Assembly (NCBI GenBank): GCA_001910725.1
Contig: MJGA01000062.1
Coordinates: 1 to 64,000 of the forward strand
Reading direction: 5' to 3'
Length of the DNA: 64,000 bases
From: Phanerodontia chrysosporium
Taxonomy: Eukaryota; Basidiomycota; Agaricomycetes; Polyporales; Phanerochaetaceae
In this document: positions 21,128 through 32,911 of the stretch, piece after piece
How the letters are laid out: the number at the start of each line of letters is the position of its first letter
Numbering within the stretch: the stretch's first letter is position 1
Made by a program: the position numbers and the translations under genes
The notes under the pieces: model-generated
What the model was told of the DNA's origin: nothing
The model's database searches: none
Seen by the model: only the letters and a program-made list of their open reading frames with translations

Positions 21128-23962
21128 CTACAGCGCCGGCGGCGCAGGCTTGTGGACCGGGTGCATCGTCGCGCGGAGCGCCTTCTCGCGGCGGCGGCGG
21201 AGGGAGCCCTGGTACGCCTTGCACACCCACGTCAGGTAGCGCACGTCCGCGGCGGCGCCCGCGGCGACGAGCCGGTGGTGGAGCACCTCGAGCTCCGCGA
21301 ACGCGAGCAGGGGCGGCACGCCGTCGTCGGGGATGTCCACCGCGTGGAACACGCGCACGAGCGGCCGCGCGCCGAGCAGGTTCGTGCGCGTGCTCCGGAA
21401 CGGCGGGCGCTCCGCGGGCGCGCGCAGCCACTCTGGCGGGTACGCCGCCACGAACGCGCGCACCGCGTCCAGTGCGCCGGCAAGGTTCTTCCCCCTGCGA
21501 CCCCGCGTCAGCCTGCGGTTGGGGTGGGATGGGCGAAGGAGACTTACAGGGTGCGGATGCGGATCATCGCTGCGTGCGCACGCTCGATGAGCCTTGCGTG
21601 CGCCGCGACCTCTTGCGGGCCCGCGGCACGCCAGCCGGCCTCGAGGGCAGCCCACTCGGGGAAGACCTCCTCCGCGAGCTGCAGCGCGGCCGCGCGCTCG
21701 GGCTTCTTCACGTGGGCGCAGCGCTCGAGGACGTCGACGTAGGTGTGCGGGTTGCGCGGGACGCCCGCGTCCGCGTGCGCGCTGTGGAAGAGCGGCCGCC
21801 ACACCTCGAGCGGCGCGTGCGCATAGTGCACCGACAGGTACGCGTTCACGAGCCGCGGCGAGAGCACGACGTGCGCGAACGCGCCCTGCCCCCGCGCGCG
21901 GTCCGCCTGCACGCGTGCGTAGAGAACCTGCGCCTCCTGCACGACCTCCGCGTGGCTCTGTGGCGGCAGTGGCGCGAACGTGGGCTCAGGCTCGGGCTCG
22001 GGCACGACGTCCGTGCTGTCCGTGTCGGCCTCTGGTTGCGGCGCTTCCGGGGGCACCTCCTGGTGGTCCGTGGCGGCCTGAGCACCATCGCCGGGGGCCT
22101 TTGGCGCGAGGGAACGGTGGAACGGCGGCCGATACGCCGCGTAGGCGTGAAAGACGTGCATCATCACCTCCTCATGCACGGCGCGACGCGCGTCGACCTG
22201 CTCGGTGCCGGACTCGTCGCGCACCACGCTCTCTCGGACCATCTCCGCGAGGATCCAGCGCACGCGCGCGAGGTCGCCGATGCGCTTCGCGCCCTCGAGC
22301 AGCGCCGTAAAGAAGCGCTGGCCGGGCAGGAACTGCGACTGGCCGTACGCGTCGCGATACGCGTCCATCATCTCCTTCGCGAGACGGAAGCCCTCGTGCA
22401 CGTACTTCTTCCGCCCCGAGCGCGCGCACGCCAGGATAGTCGCAATGTACGCCCCGCGGTCGGTGCGATCCCGTTGTCCACGGTCATCTCCGTAAAGAGG
22501 TCCAGCGCGCGCTCGGGCTCGCCGTCCGGCGATATCGCGTTCGATGCACAGGCGCGGATCATCGTCGTGTACATGTGTGCGTCCGGTGTCGGGTGTGCGA
22601 CGTAGCGCATGTGTGCAAAGAGGTCCCACGCGTGCGCATGGGCGATGGAAGACCGAGCAGAGAGAAGGTGTCTTATCAGGCGCGAGTACGTCTTTTGGGG
22701 CGGAAACAGTGCGCGTGATTCATAATCGTGGAGGAGCCGCAGTGCGTCGGTGGGGAATGCCGTCTCCGGGATGGCTTCGAGGTGTGCTCTGACATGGAGA
22801 TGCCGCTGCTGCTGCGTTGGGGAAACTGCGAAGTATCAGTACCATCCAGGCAGCCGTGATCGGTGTTGCACGAACCACTCAAGAACTTTGAGACGAATGC
22901 ATTTGCCCTCGAGACGTCACCAGCTCTCGCATGGATGGCCAGAACGGAGTTGAAGCTTTCTTCGGGTATACCACATTCCGCGCGCTGCAGACGTCAGCAC
23001 AGGCGCAAGGGAAAAGGCTTCTTCGCTCACCTGCATCAGAGCGAGCACACGTTCAGCTGCATCGGTATCCCGCTGGCGGACCTGCTTCGACGTCAGCACC
23101 GAGAGAGCGCACGAGATCAGACTGACATACGCAGAGAGAAACCAGAGCCGTCCACTCCTTCTGCGAGAGCAGAACCACAGGAACATCAGGCGTCGCCTCG
23201 GCAACCTCGCTATTGGTCGCAGGCGCAGACGCCTTCTTCAGGGCCGCCTCGGTCGCCTCGAGATCGGCCTGTGCCTGCTCGAGCTGCTCTATCAGGGCGT
23301 AGTGCAGGGGCTGCGCGGCGACCGCGGACGTGGACGGCTCGGACACATCGGGCAGCAGCCGTTCTGCGATTTTCTGAACGACGGGAAGCGGGTCCTCCTC
23401 AGGCTGCTTCGGCTCTGCCTGGGCATCAGGCTGCGGTTCCTGCGGCAGAGCGAGCAGATCCTCGTACAGTGCCAGCAGGTGCTCTTCTTCGTAGAATACG
23501 TGTGTGTCCAGGTCAGCCTGCAGCGCGGTGCGGTCAGCAGCAGCACAGAGGAGGTCCCTGCGTGCAGACGCACCTCTTCCACCACCGTGTTCTTGAGCGC
23601 GTTGACGCGCTCCTCGAGCGTCGACACCGCCCGGGGTTGCGGGAGACCAAACGGCGCGACCGCCCGCTCTCTGCCCTTTTCTTTCTCCTTGCGTGGCGCT
23701 CTGCAGGGCGTGCGCACGTCAGCGGCCGAGGCTGAGGGACTGCGAGCTTCGGCACGTACTTTGCTGCATACAGCGAGTGGCTGTCCTCCGCGTAACTCGG
23801 CGACGGTATGCGGGGCTTCAGGGTCACAACAGAGTGCGCCTGCTTCCGCGCCGCCGCCTGCCACAGCGAGCCCGAAAGTGCCGCGGTCGTGCGCCCAGAA
23901 GCGGTGCCCGTCCGTGCGAGCACGAGATCAACAAGGCCGGGTGGAAGGCGGAGTCCAGACAT
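21128..23962 (-). CDS. Mitochondrial pentatricopeptide-repeat (PPR) protein, with one apparent frameshift
   Basis: The spliced gene starts MSGLRLPPGLVDLVLARTGT, a basic N-terminus plausible as a mitochondrial presequence. Intron 1 (59 bp) and intron 2 (53 bp) join cleanly to ADLDTHVFYEEEHLLALYED. PPR-type helix pairs follow: ECGIPEESFNSVLAIHARAG, LHDYESRALFPPQKTYSRLI, AWDLFAHMRYVAHPTPDAHM, then AYIATILACARSGRKKYVHE, PRNPHTYVDVLERCAH and VRYLTWVCKAYQGSL near the C-terminus. Such proteins bind organellar RNA; the target is unknown. Near 22462 the frame changes by one base between DNGIAP and DRGAYIATI with no usable splice sites. This is either an error in the sequence or a real disabling indel. 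A Pro/Glu-rich linker (about 21960-22090) interrupts the repeats. Confidence 0.75.
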
Positions 23963-24236
23963 GGCGAACTTCGGCACGCTGGGAGCAGGGTGTCTTGAGG
24001 AGAGGCTGTAGGGCTCTGTAGTCTTCCTGGAAGCCGGCGAGAAGAGGTGCAGAGGGCGAGTGGTAGGACGGAGGACGAGAAGGTGTGAAAGGTCCCCGCG
24101 AGGCGCAACAATTTCGCTGCACGGACTCCGGAGACCCCGCATAGGCGCCCACAAAAGATCCCGGGCGCTTGCACGACAAGCCTCCCTCACTGCCTCAACT
24201 GGGCGATAACATTTCTTTTCTCCTGATACACTACGC

Positions 24237-25130
24237 CTACAAAGGAGGAATCTTTCCGCCGGGGAACCACACGTTCTTGTCGTTGTTCTCGTCGTACCAC
24301 GGCCTGTCGTGCGCGATGATGACCTGCACCCTCGGCTCCTCCTGCATCAGCCTGCGGATGCGCGCGATGTGGTCCGCCGCCTTCTCGACGTCGACGTGCG
24401 CGCAGCCAAAGACGGCGTGGCGCGCGATGTGCGCCTCGCCGCGCAGGAGCGCGCGGTCGTGCGCGCTGTCGCCCGCGAGGAGGAGCCACGCGCCGTCGGG
24501 CGACGTGCGCGCGAGGACGTTCACGTGCCCGGGCGCGTGCCCCGCGCCCGCGTCGACGACGAACACGCTGCCGTCGCCGAAGAAGTCGAGCGCGTGCGCG
24601 AACGGGCCGAGCGGCGGGCAGCGCGCGAGCGCGAGGAAGCGCGTGCGGCCCGCGGGCAGCAGGTCCGCGGGCACCACCGCGTCGGGCGTGTGCGGGTGCC
24701 CGCGCGCGAGCACCTCGCGCGCGCCCGCGCCGACGACGAAGGTCGACGCCGCGAAGAGCGCGGGGTCCCCGATGTGGTCGAGGTGCAGGTGCGAGATGCA
24801 GACGTGGGCGATGTCGTCGGGCGCGAGCCCGCCGGCGCGGAGCGAGTCGACGACGTCCTGCGGGACGTCGATCGCGAACTGCATGTGCTGCACGCGCGCG
24901 GCGGCGCCGGGGCTGATGTTCTGCCAGTCTTTGCGGATGCCGAGGTCGAAGAGGAAGGTCTCGCCGGTCTTGGAGTGCCGCAGGAGGAAGGAGAGCGCAG
25001 GGAGATTGATCCTCTCGCCGGGCTTGGCTGTGTCTATGACCCACTCACGGGGGATCTCTATCATCCCTGCGCGCAAGGCAGACACATCCACGTAGGCCTG
25101 GTCTTCTGCGGGGGGCGGAAGGAGCGTCAT
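24237..25130 (-). CDS. Metallo-beta-lactamase-fold hydrolase (lactonase-like)
   Basis: A single exon of 297 codons. The metal-binding motif HLHLDHIGD lies near residue 115 of the chosen protein, followed by GHAPGHVN (third metal ligand), AGDSAHD (bridging Asp) and a late IIAHD (last His). This order matches the metallo-beta-lactamase superfamily, subgroup of N-acyl-homoserine-lactone lactonase-like enzymes with ~300 residues and no N-terminal extension. Substrate is not determinable. The start MTLLPPPAEDQ (25128-25130) is chosen over an in-frame ATG at 25370 because family members begin shortly before the YVDVSALRAG block and the extra 80 residues look non-coding. A TATATATA sequence at about 25238-25246 lies ~110 bp upstream. 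Confidence 0.8.
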   Translation of the reverse strand: MTLLPPPAEDQAYVDVSALRAGMIEIPREWVIDTAKPGERINLPALSFLLRHSKTGETFLFDLGIRKDWQNISPGAAARVQHMQFAIDVPQDVVDSLRAGGLAPDDIAHVCISHLHLDHIGDPALFAASTFVVGAGAREVLARGHPHTPDAVVPADLLPAGRTRFLALARCPPLGPFAHALDFFGDGSVFVVDAGAGHAPGHVNVLARTSPDGAWLLLAGDSAHDRALLRGEAHIARHAVFGCAHVDVEKAADHIARIRRLMQEEPRVQVIIAHDRPWYDENNDKNVWFPGGKIPPL

Positions 25131-26286
25131 CGTGGTCTGTAAAAGTGGTCGGCGAGCCAGTCCTGCCAGTACCCGGGAGTTGCACTTACCGATGGTTGGA
25201 TGCAAGCGATCGTTCCAAGCTGCGAAAACCTTGCGTGCTCCTATATATACTGAATATTCGCGAATGTTCGCCCGCTGCTTACTGTACAGTGGCAGAGAAC
25301 TCGAGCCGACGGCGGCGGATGTACTGATGACCTCAGCCGGCGGCAGGGATCCACAATGATGCGGAGGCACGTTCTAAGGACAGGTAGCTGGAGTAGGCTA
25401 TGAACGAAGGCAAGTGGACATAACGTTAACGATTCATGCAGCGTATACTAATACTTGCTCTGCCTATTGCAGACGACGATTGCAAAGCCGTAGAGCCTGA
25501 GGATCCTCTCAGAGAATATTCAGACGCATTGCAAAGCACATTGCACGCGATGAAGCCATGGACTGATCATCCGAGAGTGCCACCACTCTACACAGAATGC
25601 TACTCTTTTACTTGCCAGTTGGTCTACGATGACAAGACACACCGCAGCTGACTCTGAGACCGATATGCCCTTTCCGGCAACACATGGTTTTCGTAGACGT
25701 TTGGGAGCCCGAGGCCCAACCCACCCGTGCTGGATCTCCACTCTGACCACAAGATAGCCCGAGCCGCGACGAAGCGTGTGTCAACGAGGACCATACGCAG
25801 GTGCTCTGCGCCAGGGCCCTCGGGCCGCATGCTCACGCGCTACGGGCAGCACAATTATAGAGAGTATCAAGGCAGCAGCTGTGCAGCTGGAGCGTGGCGC
25901 ATGCTCGGCGGGATCGTTATCTCGGGGTCGCGTCCGCGGTTTGCGTCATGCGCCGCGCCGTCCGCCGTCCGCCTGAGGAGTGAGCACCGCCGTGTATTGT
26001 CTCGGGGCCCCGGGCGTGCCTGGTGCTCGCCGCCACGCCCCTTTGTCCTCGCTAGCGGGGCCCATGTATCACTGATTGGGCGATGGTGCACGCGAAGCAG
26101 ACGGGGCGGACGGGGATGGTCCACGCGGGGCGGGCTGCCTGCGATCAGGGCGGCACCAGGCCCGCGGGCCCTACCCGCAAGGGGGCGCAGGCGCCGCTAT
26201 AAGAACTGCCCCCGGGGCCCCCTCGCGGTATATAAGCACGGCCCAGAAGCCCTCCCGCGCACGCGCAGAGCACACCACACCCACAG
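25131..26286. other. Divergent intergenic region
   Basis: About 1.15 kb between two divergently transcribed genes. The left end carries the TATA-like element of the hydrolase and the right end the TATA box of the small secreted peptide gene. Nothing else is supported. Confidence 0.5.
26229..26235 (+). promoter_or_regulatory. TATA box of the small secreted peptide gene
   Basis: TATATAA in the context GCGGTATATAAGCA, 52 bp before the start codon in an otherwise very GC-rich region. Confidence 0.75.
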
Positions 26287-26554
26287 ATGCAGCTGCCCGC
26301 GCTCGCCTGTGCCCTCCTCGCCCTCCTCGCCGCCGCGCGCGCCGCACCGCTGCCCGTACGTGCGCCCTCCCTGCCCCGCCCCGCCATGCTGACGCACCCG
26401 CGCCAGGAGCCCGCGCCGCCCGCCATCGACGAGGTGCGTCCCGCTTGAGCGACCGCTGCTTGCCTTCACTCCCCCCGCTGACCCGCCACCTCCCGCCCCG
26501 CAGCGCGGCTTCTGCAGCAACGCCGGCGGCTCGCAGAACTGCCCGACGTGGTAG
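26287..26554 (+). CDS. Small secreted cysteine-containing peptide (48 aa, three exons)
   Basis: Exons are 26287-26355, 26407-26433 and 26504-26554, with introns of 51 and 70 bp (GTACGT..CCAG, GTGCGT..GCAG, the latter with a CTGAC branch point). The first exon encodes a textbook signal peptide, MQLPALACALLALLAAARAA. Exon 2 is only nine codons (EPAPPAIDE). Exon 3 gives RGFCSNAGGSQNCPTW and then stop. The mature peptide would be about 25-28 residues with two cysteines nine residues apart, so one disulfide is possible. There is no CaaX end, so it is not a lipidated pheromone. Strong TATA box, signal peptide and exact frame continuity across two introns support a real gene. Function unknown. Confidence 0.7.
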
Positions 26555-27355
26555 CTGGCCGCGCCGCGTTGTCTCAGACTCTCTCGCGCACGCCGCGCGC
26601 GCCTCACTGCACGCCGTGGGGCGCGCGCCCCTCGACACACATGCACCGCCCCCTACCAGGGGCCGCCGCTCATTGCCCCGCCCCGCCTCTGCTACACCAC
26701 CACCGTGCGCCCCTCGCGCACCTTTCTCTCCTCCTCAACCGGGCTGTCCGGTATCTCCACCTGGCGAGAGCGGATAAAACTCTCCCCCCCCTCCCCCCGC
26801 ATCGCCCCCTCGCCCTCGCCGCCCCGTGACACCCGCCAGAAAACCCCCCCCCCCCCGCGACGGCGCCATCGCCCACTGCTCCCGCACGAACCAGCCACGC
26901 CTATCCGTGATCGGCGGCGATTGACGCACCCTCACTGTGCACCCCTGCACGCCTTACGTCGGCGGCCGGGCGGGCGGGTGGCAGGACCCGCGCGCGGCAT
27001 CCCCGAGGGAGCACATGGTCCCAATCCGCCTCTTCCATCTTTTACTTTATCAAAGATCCCCGACAGCTATGGAACTTCTTTTCGTTTTCGCGAACGCGCG
27101 TGCGCGCGCGCGACGGCTGCTTTATCGTCGCATGACATTCGCCCGCGCGAATACACAACATCTTGTCATGTGGCCATCATCACCTGCGCGTGTCCCATGG
27201 ACTACTTCCTTCCGATTGCTCGCGGCGGCTCACACGATCATGCAGGTATAAAAAGAGATTACTAGAATTACACGTTATTTACATACTTTCGTCGAGTAAC
27301 ATAGCAGTTCGTGAACAATCTCCAGGTGACGATATCCTTGCGCGAACTGCTCAAC
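26555..27355. other. Intergenic GC-rich DNA with a poly-C run
   Basis: About 800 bp between two genes whose 3' ends face each other. It is strongly pyrimidine-biased, with a run of twelve or so C at about 26846. No gene is supported. Confidence 0.5.
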
Positions 27356-29299
27356 TCACAACTCCACCTTTGCATGGTCCGCAGCGCGCTTCGCATCTTC
27401 GACTTTCTGGTTCCAGTACTTCTTGCCCGCGCTCTCATAGTCGGCTGACTTGGCCTTGGCCTCGTCCGTCTTCTGAGAAGCATACTCGCCGGCCTCACTC
27501 GCCTTCTCCGCGGCGTACCCGCTGTACTCGTGGCTCTTGTGGCCGGCATAATCCTTTGCCTCGTCCGTCTTTGCAGAGGCATAGTCCGAGTATTCATCAG
27601 CCTTCTTGTGCGCGTAGTGCTTGTTCTCGTAGTACTTTTCCTCGGCGCGCGCCTTTGCGTGTTCGGCGGAGCCAGTCAACAGGTCGAGGATCTGTCGACC
27701 CGCGTCAGCATGCATCAAGTACCATGCAGAGAGTATGTACGCACCATGCCGAGCTTGACCTCTGCAGACTCGACGCCAGACATGATGATGTTCTTGATCT
27801 TCGCGTACAAACCCTCAGCACGGTGCTGCGTCTGGATCCAACGGATACGAACCTCCTCTGTATTGATGTTGTCAGCCTCACTTTCGTCGTCAACACCAAA
27901 GCCCAACGTACGAAGGAGGCTCGGACGAGATGTCGGGAGAGCATCTTCAGACATGCCGTGCTCGCGAAGATATGCACGGAGACGCGCATCGGGCCAGACG
28001 AGGTAGGGGCAGTACGGGCAGAGTAGTCGTTGTACCTGTATCGAAAAGTCAACTACGGATCATTACACCAAATGCCGGCGACGTACTTGTCGTGCATCAT
28101 GCCAATAAGCTCATCACGGGTCTTCTGGGCATCGCTCTTAAGGTAGCCATGCTCGATGAGCCAATCGCGCATGTCCGACTCGCGCCACGAGCCCCAGACC
28201 GTGTCCTTGGCGTTGGCGTAGTTATCAGCCATGAGTTTCTGGAGCTTCTCGCGCTGGAGCTGGGCGTCCGACTTGATGATGCCGTGCTCCACGAGCCAAT
28301 CCTTCATCTGGGAGTCGGACCAGCTCGAATAGACCGTGTCCTGCAGATGAGAAATGTAATCCTGGTCAACCTGAGTGACTAGATGCGCGCGTTACGACGA
28401 GAACTCACCTTGGTGTCGTAGTAGTACTTGTTCATGGATGCGGTGAGTTCATCACGCGTCTTTTGGGCATCGGAGCGAAGAAGTCCATGGTTGATGAGCC
28501 ATTCACGCTTGAAGAAACGTCAGTCAATCGCTCTGCGTATGGCGTCAAAAGACTGACCATATATGAATCCGACCATGCCTGCCAAACGGGATTGGTCGTC
28601 GCCGCGTAGGTCTCCTTCATCTTCGCCAGAAGCTCATCGCGAGTCGCTTGCTGCTTGGTCTTGATAACGCCCTTCTCCTCGAGGTACGAGCGCAGGCGGT
28701 TGTCATCCCATCTACGTCACAGTAAGAAGGCGCCCGTGGAATGACAGGAGGCGCACTCACGTCGAGTAGACATAGTCCTTGGTGTCGTCCAGTTTTCGTG
28801 AAATGTCGCCAGTCGCTTGCGCGTAGGTGGAGCTGATCGACTTCGAGGCCTGGTACTGCGGCGAGCCGTAGGCCGCGCTCGACGCAGACTTGCTGGCCTT
28901 GCTGGCGAGGCTCGTCGCGCTCTTGCTGGCCTTGCTCGTGAGCGAATCTGCGCTCGCCGACGCGTCGCTGGCGAGGGACGTCGCGCTTGCAGAGTACGCG
29001 CTTGCGGCGCTCGTGAAGGAGGCGTACTGCTGCTTCGCGAGGAGCGCGAGCTGCTCGCGCGTGCCCTTGGGCTCGACGACGCCCTGCTCGACGAGGAACT
29101 TGCGCAGGCGCGACTCGTCCCAGGTGTCGAACGCGTCTGCCTTGAGCCCGTGGAAGACCTGCTGCGCCTTCGCGTACTGCTCCGCGGACCAGGCAGACGC
29201 CTGCGCAGAGGCCGACGACGAGGAGGAGTCGGCGCCGAACCAGGAGGCCTGCGCGCTCAGCGAGAGCGTGAGCAGGAGAATGAGTGATGCAGATCTCAT
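27356..29299 (-). CDS. ish1: Ish1/Msc1-type stress protein with repeated HeH/LEM-like domains
   Basis: Protein of the fungal Ish1/Msc1 family, which sits in the ER/nuclear envelope and is linked to stress response. The N-terminus MRSASLILLLTLSLSAQASW is a signal peptide. A Ser/Ala-rich stretch follows. The protein carries about six copies of a ~50-residue domain with the core W-(D/S)-x-S-x-(L/M)-(R/K)-x-(W/F)-L-x-x-x-G: WDESRLRKFLVEQGVV, WDDNRLRSYLEEKGVI, WSDSYM.., WSDSQMKDWLVEHGII, WRESDMRDWLIEHGYL and WPDARLRAYLREHGM. Each is followed by a TRDELLAKM-like helix. The C-terminus is a helical, Lys/Ala/Glu-rich repeat with many YA(G/S)-K pairs, resembling LEA-type stress proteins. Several short introns fall between the repeats. 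The AATAAATA sequence near 29400 (minus strand) may act as TATA element. Confidence 0.85.
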
Positions 29300-30595
29300 G
29301 CCGTCGTAAGCGTCGTGTGGGTTGACGAAAACGTTGGGAGGAACGTCGGTGTCGTTGAAGAGAGAGAGAAAATGTGGGGAGCGTGCGAGAGAGGCTGGAG
29401 GTATTTATTGAGGTCGTGGGCTGTCGTCATGTCGGGTGGAGTGACGTCTCGGCTCCTCTTGACGGTTGGCTTTGGTGCCATGTCTGCGATGGACCTTGGT
29501 GGACGGTGGTGCAGAACGCGTATGACGCAACTCATACAGCCTCAGAAGCGCCCAAACAGCTTCAGGCCTGGACCCCGTGAACCCCTGACCGCACCACTTA
29601 CCCACGCGGCGATGCAGAGAGGCCGACTATAACTGATATTATTGACCTCGGAAATAATGAAAACACGCATGCCCGGCAAGAGTGAGGGTTTCCTTGAGTT
29701 ACGTGCTTCGTCCCCAAGCAAACACGCTCTACATAATCCTTGGAGTATGCTTCTAGATATTTGAATACACTACTGGCCCACACCCATTGGTCGCAGAGAT
29801 TAAACAGCTGCTGCGAGACACCCCGCAGGTTCTGGGGACAAGGCACTGCGCACGACAAGGAGGCCGGCCCTGCCTGTCTGCGCGCTTTGCTACCGCGTAG
29901 GAACAGTGGAGGGTCGTTGCGCAGCCTGCCACGGCCCGGCGCTGTCGGCGGCCATGTTCCGCTCGGTGCATTCGTGCGTTGGACACCACGACGGGCGGTG
30001 GAACAGCACCAGTGCCAAACACGTGCGGCGTTGTTCTTCACGAGCAAGTCAGTCAAAGACACCCAAGGCGCGCTTGAAGCCTAGCGTCCCAACGGTGCGC
30101 GACGAGAACGTATCGGTGTCCATACGGCGCCTGGCGGTGCCCAGCTACGGCCTCCGCCAAGCCGCCCAAGATCGCCGCACCCCTCCCAAACGATCCAAGA
30201 AAAAATACTCTTTGTATTTCCACTTTTTACATCGTATATTACTTTGTGCAGAGGGCGCGGGGCGCGGGCTGTGTGTGGTTCCGGATACAGAGGGCAGTGC
30301 AGGCGGGGCAAAAGTCGAACCAAAAAAAAAAATAAAAACAGGGCATAACTACATGTCGGGGGGCAACGTTATAGGGAGTGCGTGTGGGGCGAGGTCGTTA
30401 AGGACTACGATGAACTTTGTGGGGGAGGCGGGCGTGGAGCAATCGGTTGACGATTTCGGGCGGGACGATGTGGGGGGTTGCGCGGTCGCAGGCGGAAGGG
30501 GCGCGCGCGAGCGCAGTTCCATGCGTGCGGGTGGGTGGGGCGAGGCACCCGTCGCGGGCCGCCGGGGCGGCGAGCACACGGGGCGAGGGCGGCGG
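29300..30595. other. Intergenic DNA, no supported gene
   Basis: About 1.3 kb. It has short frames without support and an A-rich run (30321-30340) downstream of the permease stop. A 743-codon frame starting at 29906 on the + strand is antisense to the permease and is not a gene. Confidence 0.5.
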
Positions 30596-32911
30596 CTACG
30601 CGGACGCAGGCTCTGCGGCGGACGCGTCCTTCTCGGCGTGCGGCAGGACGGCGGGGCCCTTGTAGTGTCTGCGGCCGCTGACGGCGTATCCGGCCCTGGC
30701 ACAGTCCCGGCGTCAGCACATGGCGCGGGGCAGAAGACGGTTGTGTTTAACGCACATGGAGATGAGGACGACGCCGCCGGTGATCGCGCTCGCGTAGTTC
30801 ATGTTCTGGGGCGTGACGGGCAGGTAGTTCGGGAGCGCGAAGACGACGCAGACGAAGAGCGTCCAGAGGACGCAGTTCACGTTCGCGGCCCACCCGAGGA
30901 GGCCGTCGCCCATGTAGAACGGGCCGGGGCGGAAGCGCACGGCGGGGTGGTGCGCGAAGACGCGGCGGAGGACGATCGGGATGATGTACGAGAGGTCGAG
31001 CGCCATCGCCGTGAGCGCGAAGACCGCGTTCGCCGCGACGGGGCTCGCGAGGTCGAGCAGGCCCGGCAGGATCGAGAGCAGCGTCACGGCCCAGATCGCG
31101 CGCAGCGGCGTCGTCGTCACCGCGCTCAGCCGCCCAAAGTAGCCCCCGTCCGGCAGCCCGCGGTCCCGGCTGAAGGCGTACACGGTCCGCGAGCACGCCT
31201 GCAGCGCGGTCTGCACGACGAAGAAGGCGGTGAGGCACACGAAGGCCTGTGGTGGGGTCAGCGCTTGGGTTGTGTGCAGCAGCAGGAGGGGGAGCGTACC
31301 CAGAGGAGCAGCGCGGCGGGTTTACCCATGCGCAGCGCCATGATCTCAAGGAACGCTTCCCCCGAAGGACCGGGCAGGTTCTCGCTGGAAATTGACGTCA
31401 GCCGCTGCGCTTCAGGCGGCGGGAAGCGCTGGACTTACAGAGGTCCAGAGCACAGGACCACGACAATGTTGAGCAGCCAGCCGATCAGGCCCGTGCCGAT
31501 GACGGCGATGAAGATTGCGGAGGGCGCTGCGAGGGTAGTGAGCATCAGGCTTGGGGAGCGGGGCGAGAGACGCACCAGCGTAGGCAGCACGCTTGACCTC
31601 CTCACTGGCTCCGCATCAGCCTCTCGCATCCGGACAGAGAACTGTGGACACCTACGAAATGTGCGCCGTCGCGTCATAGTCCGTCATCTGCAAACAGATG
31701 ACTACAATCAGACGCTAGACCGGACGACTGAACACGGGACGTACCGTCCATTGGACACTGAGCAAGCCAAAGAGGAACGCGATGCCGTCATTCCAGCCGC
31801 CGGTCTGGTTCACGAAGCCTGCGGAACCAAAGACGTACGATGCGGGGTGCATCTCCGCGCGCGGCGTCGTCGCGAGCAGCACGATGATGATGACTGCGCG
31901 CGCGCGTCAGCTCTCCATCGCGAAGAGAAGGGAAATAGGAACGCACTGAAGGTCGTGCCGAGGTTCACGAACACGAATCCCGTCGTGAGGCGGGCGAGCC
32001 AGCGCGTCGCAAGGCAGTTCTGTGCGGCGGTCGTGAGTCGGCGTGTGTATGCGCGTTTCGAGAGACGGGAGGGCGCACCAGGAGGCCGTGGAAGACGAGC
32101 AGGCCGACGAAGACGCCGACGACCTTGCCGGACGTGATCTCGTAGTCCGGTTTCGCGATGACGACGGCGGCCCAGATCATGTTGGCGAGACCGAACTCGG
32201 TCGAGGACACGCCGGCGATTTGGCCTGTAGGACGCGGGCGCGTTGAGCGGTGCCCTGGGGCGGGAGGGAGAGGCCGTACGCACCAAGGATGTTGAGCCAG
32301 CCGACGGTCCAGCCGACGATGGGCCTGTACTTGGGCGGGCACAGCTGTGCGGATGCGGTGTACCTGCGCGTCGTGGTGAGAAGGCCGTGCAGCGCGGCGC
32401 GGGCGGACGACAGACAGGACAGCTGACTCACAGGCCTCCGCAGGTCGGGAACGCGCTGACAATCTCGGCGATGCTTGCACCTGGTGTGTTTGCATGTCAG
32501 CGCGCGTGCGCGCGAGGGTGGGGGAGGGGGGAGGGGGACATGGAAGAGGACGTACCGAGGGTGAAGCACATGCAGGCGCCGAGGATCCAGCACCAGGTCA
32601 CGGAAGCAGGGCCGCCGAGAAGCAGCGGGGTGTTGAAGGTGGTCGCGATACTGGAGCAGAGACCCATGATGCTGAACGCGAAGCTTATCTGTGTGCAGCA
32701 GTGAGCATGGCAAGCGTAGAGCGCAGGGCGTCGGGGGACGCACCGTCGCAAGATTGGAGAACTCGCGCTTGAAGGACGGCTTGTAGCCGATCTCCTCGAG
32801 CATGCGGTCATCGTCGAGGACGCTGCTCACGGAGCGGTCGTCGGCGTAGGCTGCATCCTGCTTGGCCTTGTCGTCAAGAGTGTGATCCAGAGGAGCAGAA
32901 GGAGCTGACAT
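30596..32911 (-). CDS. Amino-acid/GABA-type permease (APC superfamily), copy 1
   Basis: A 12-helix amino-acid permease of the fungal GABA/choline-permease type, assembled from about eight exons. Signature blocks: MLEEIGYKPSFKREFSNLAT, ISFAFSIMGLCSSIATTFNT, GGPASVTWCWILGACMC, EIVSAFPTCGG, TDYDATAHISEEVKRA (the conserved DA.AH.SEE loop), FSRDRGLPDGGYFG, and GPFYMGDGLLGW. The true C-terminus lies after a last intron (donor just after LIS at ~30723, acceptor TGTGCCAG) and reads GYAVSGRRHYKGPAVLPHAE, ending at 30596-30598; without that splice the protein would end in an uncharacteristic tail. It is a close paralogue of the gene at 55188-57706. Substrate unknown. Confidence 0.88.

Noticed and set aside
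21472..22605. A 377-codon + strand frame (and overlapping ones)
   Set aside because: Antisense to the PPR gene; no motif; Arg/Ala-rich shadow.
24309..25142. A 277-codon frame opposite the metallo-beta-lactamase gene
   Set aside because: Antisense shadow; the minus-strand frame has the full metal-binding motif set.
26846..26857. Poly-C tract as a possible terminator or slippage site
   Set aside because: Homopolymers in this GC-rich gap are not specific, and its length may be a sequencing error.
29906..32137. A 743-codon open frame on the + strand
   Set aside because: It is the antisense of permease copy 1, with Arg/Gly-rich low-complexity composition produced by GC-rich coding DNA on the other strand.
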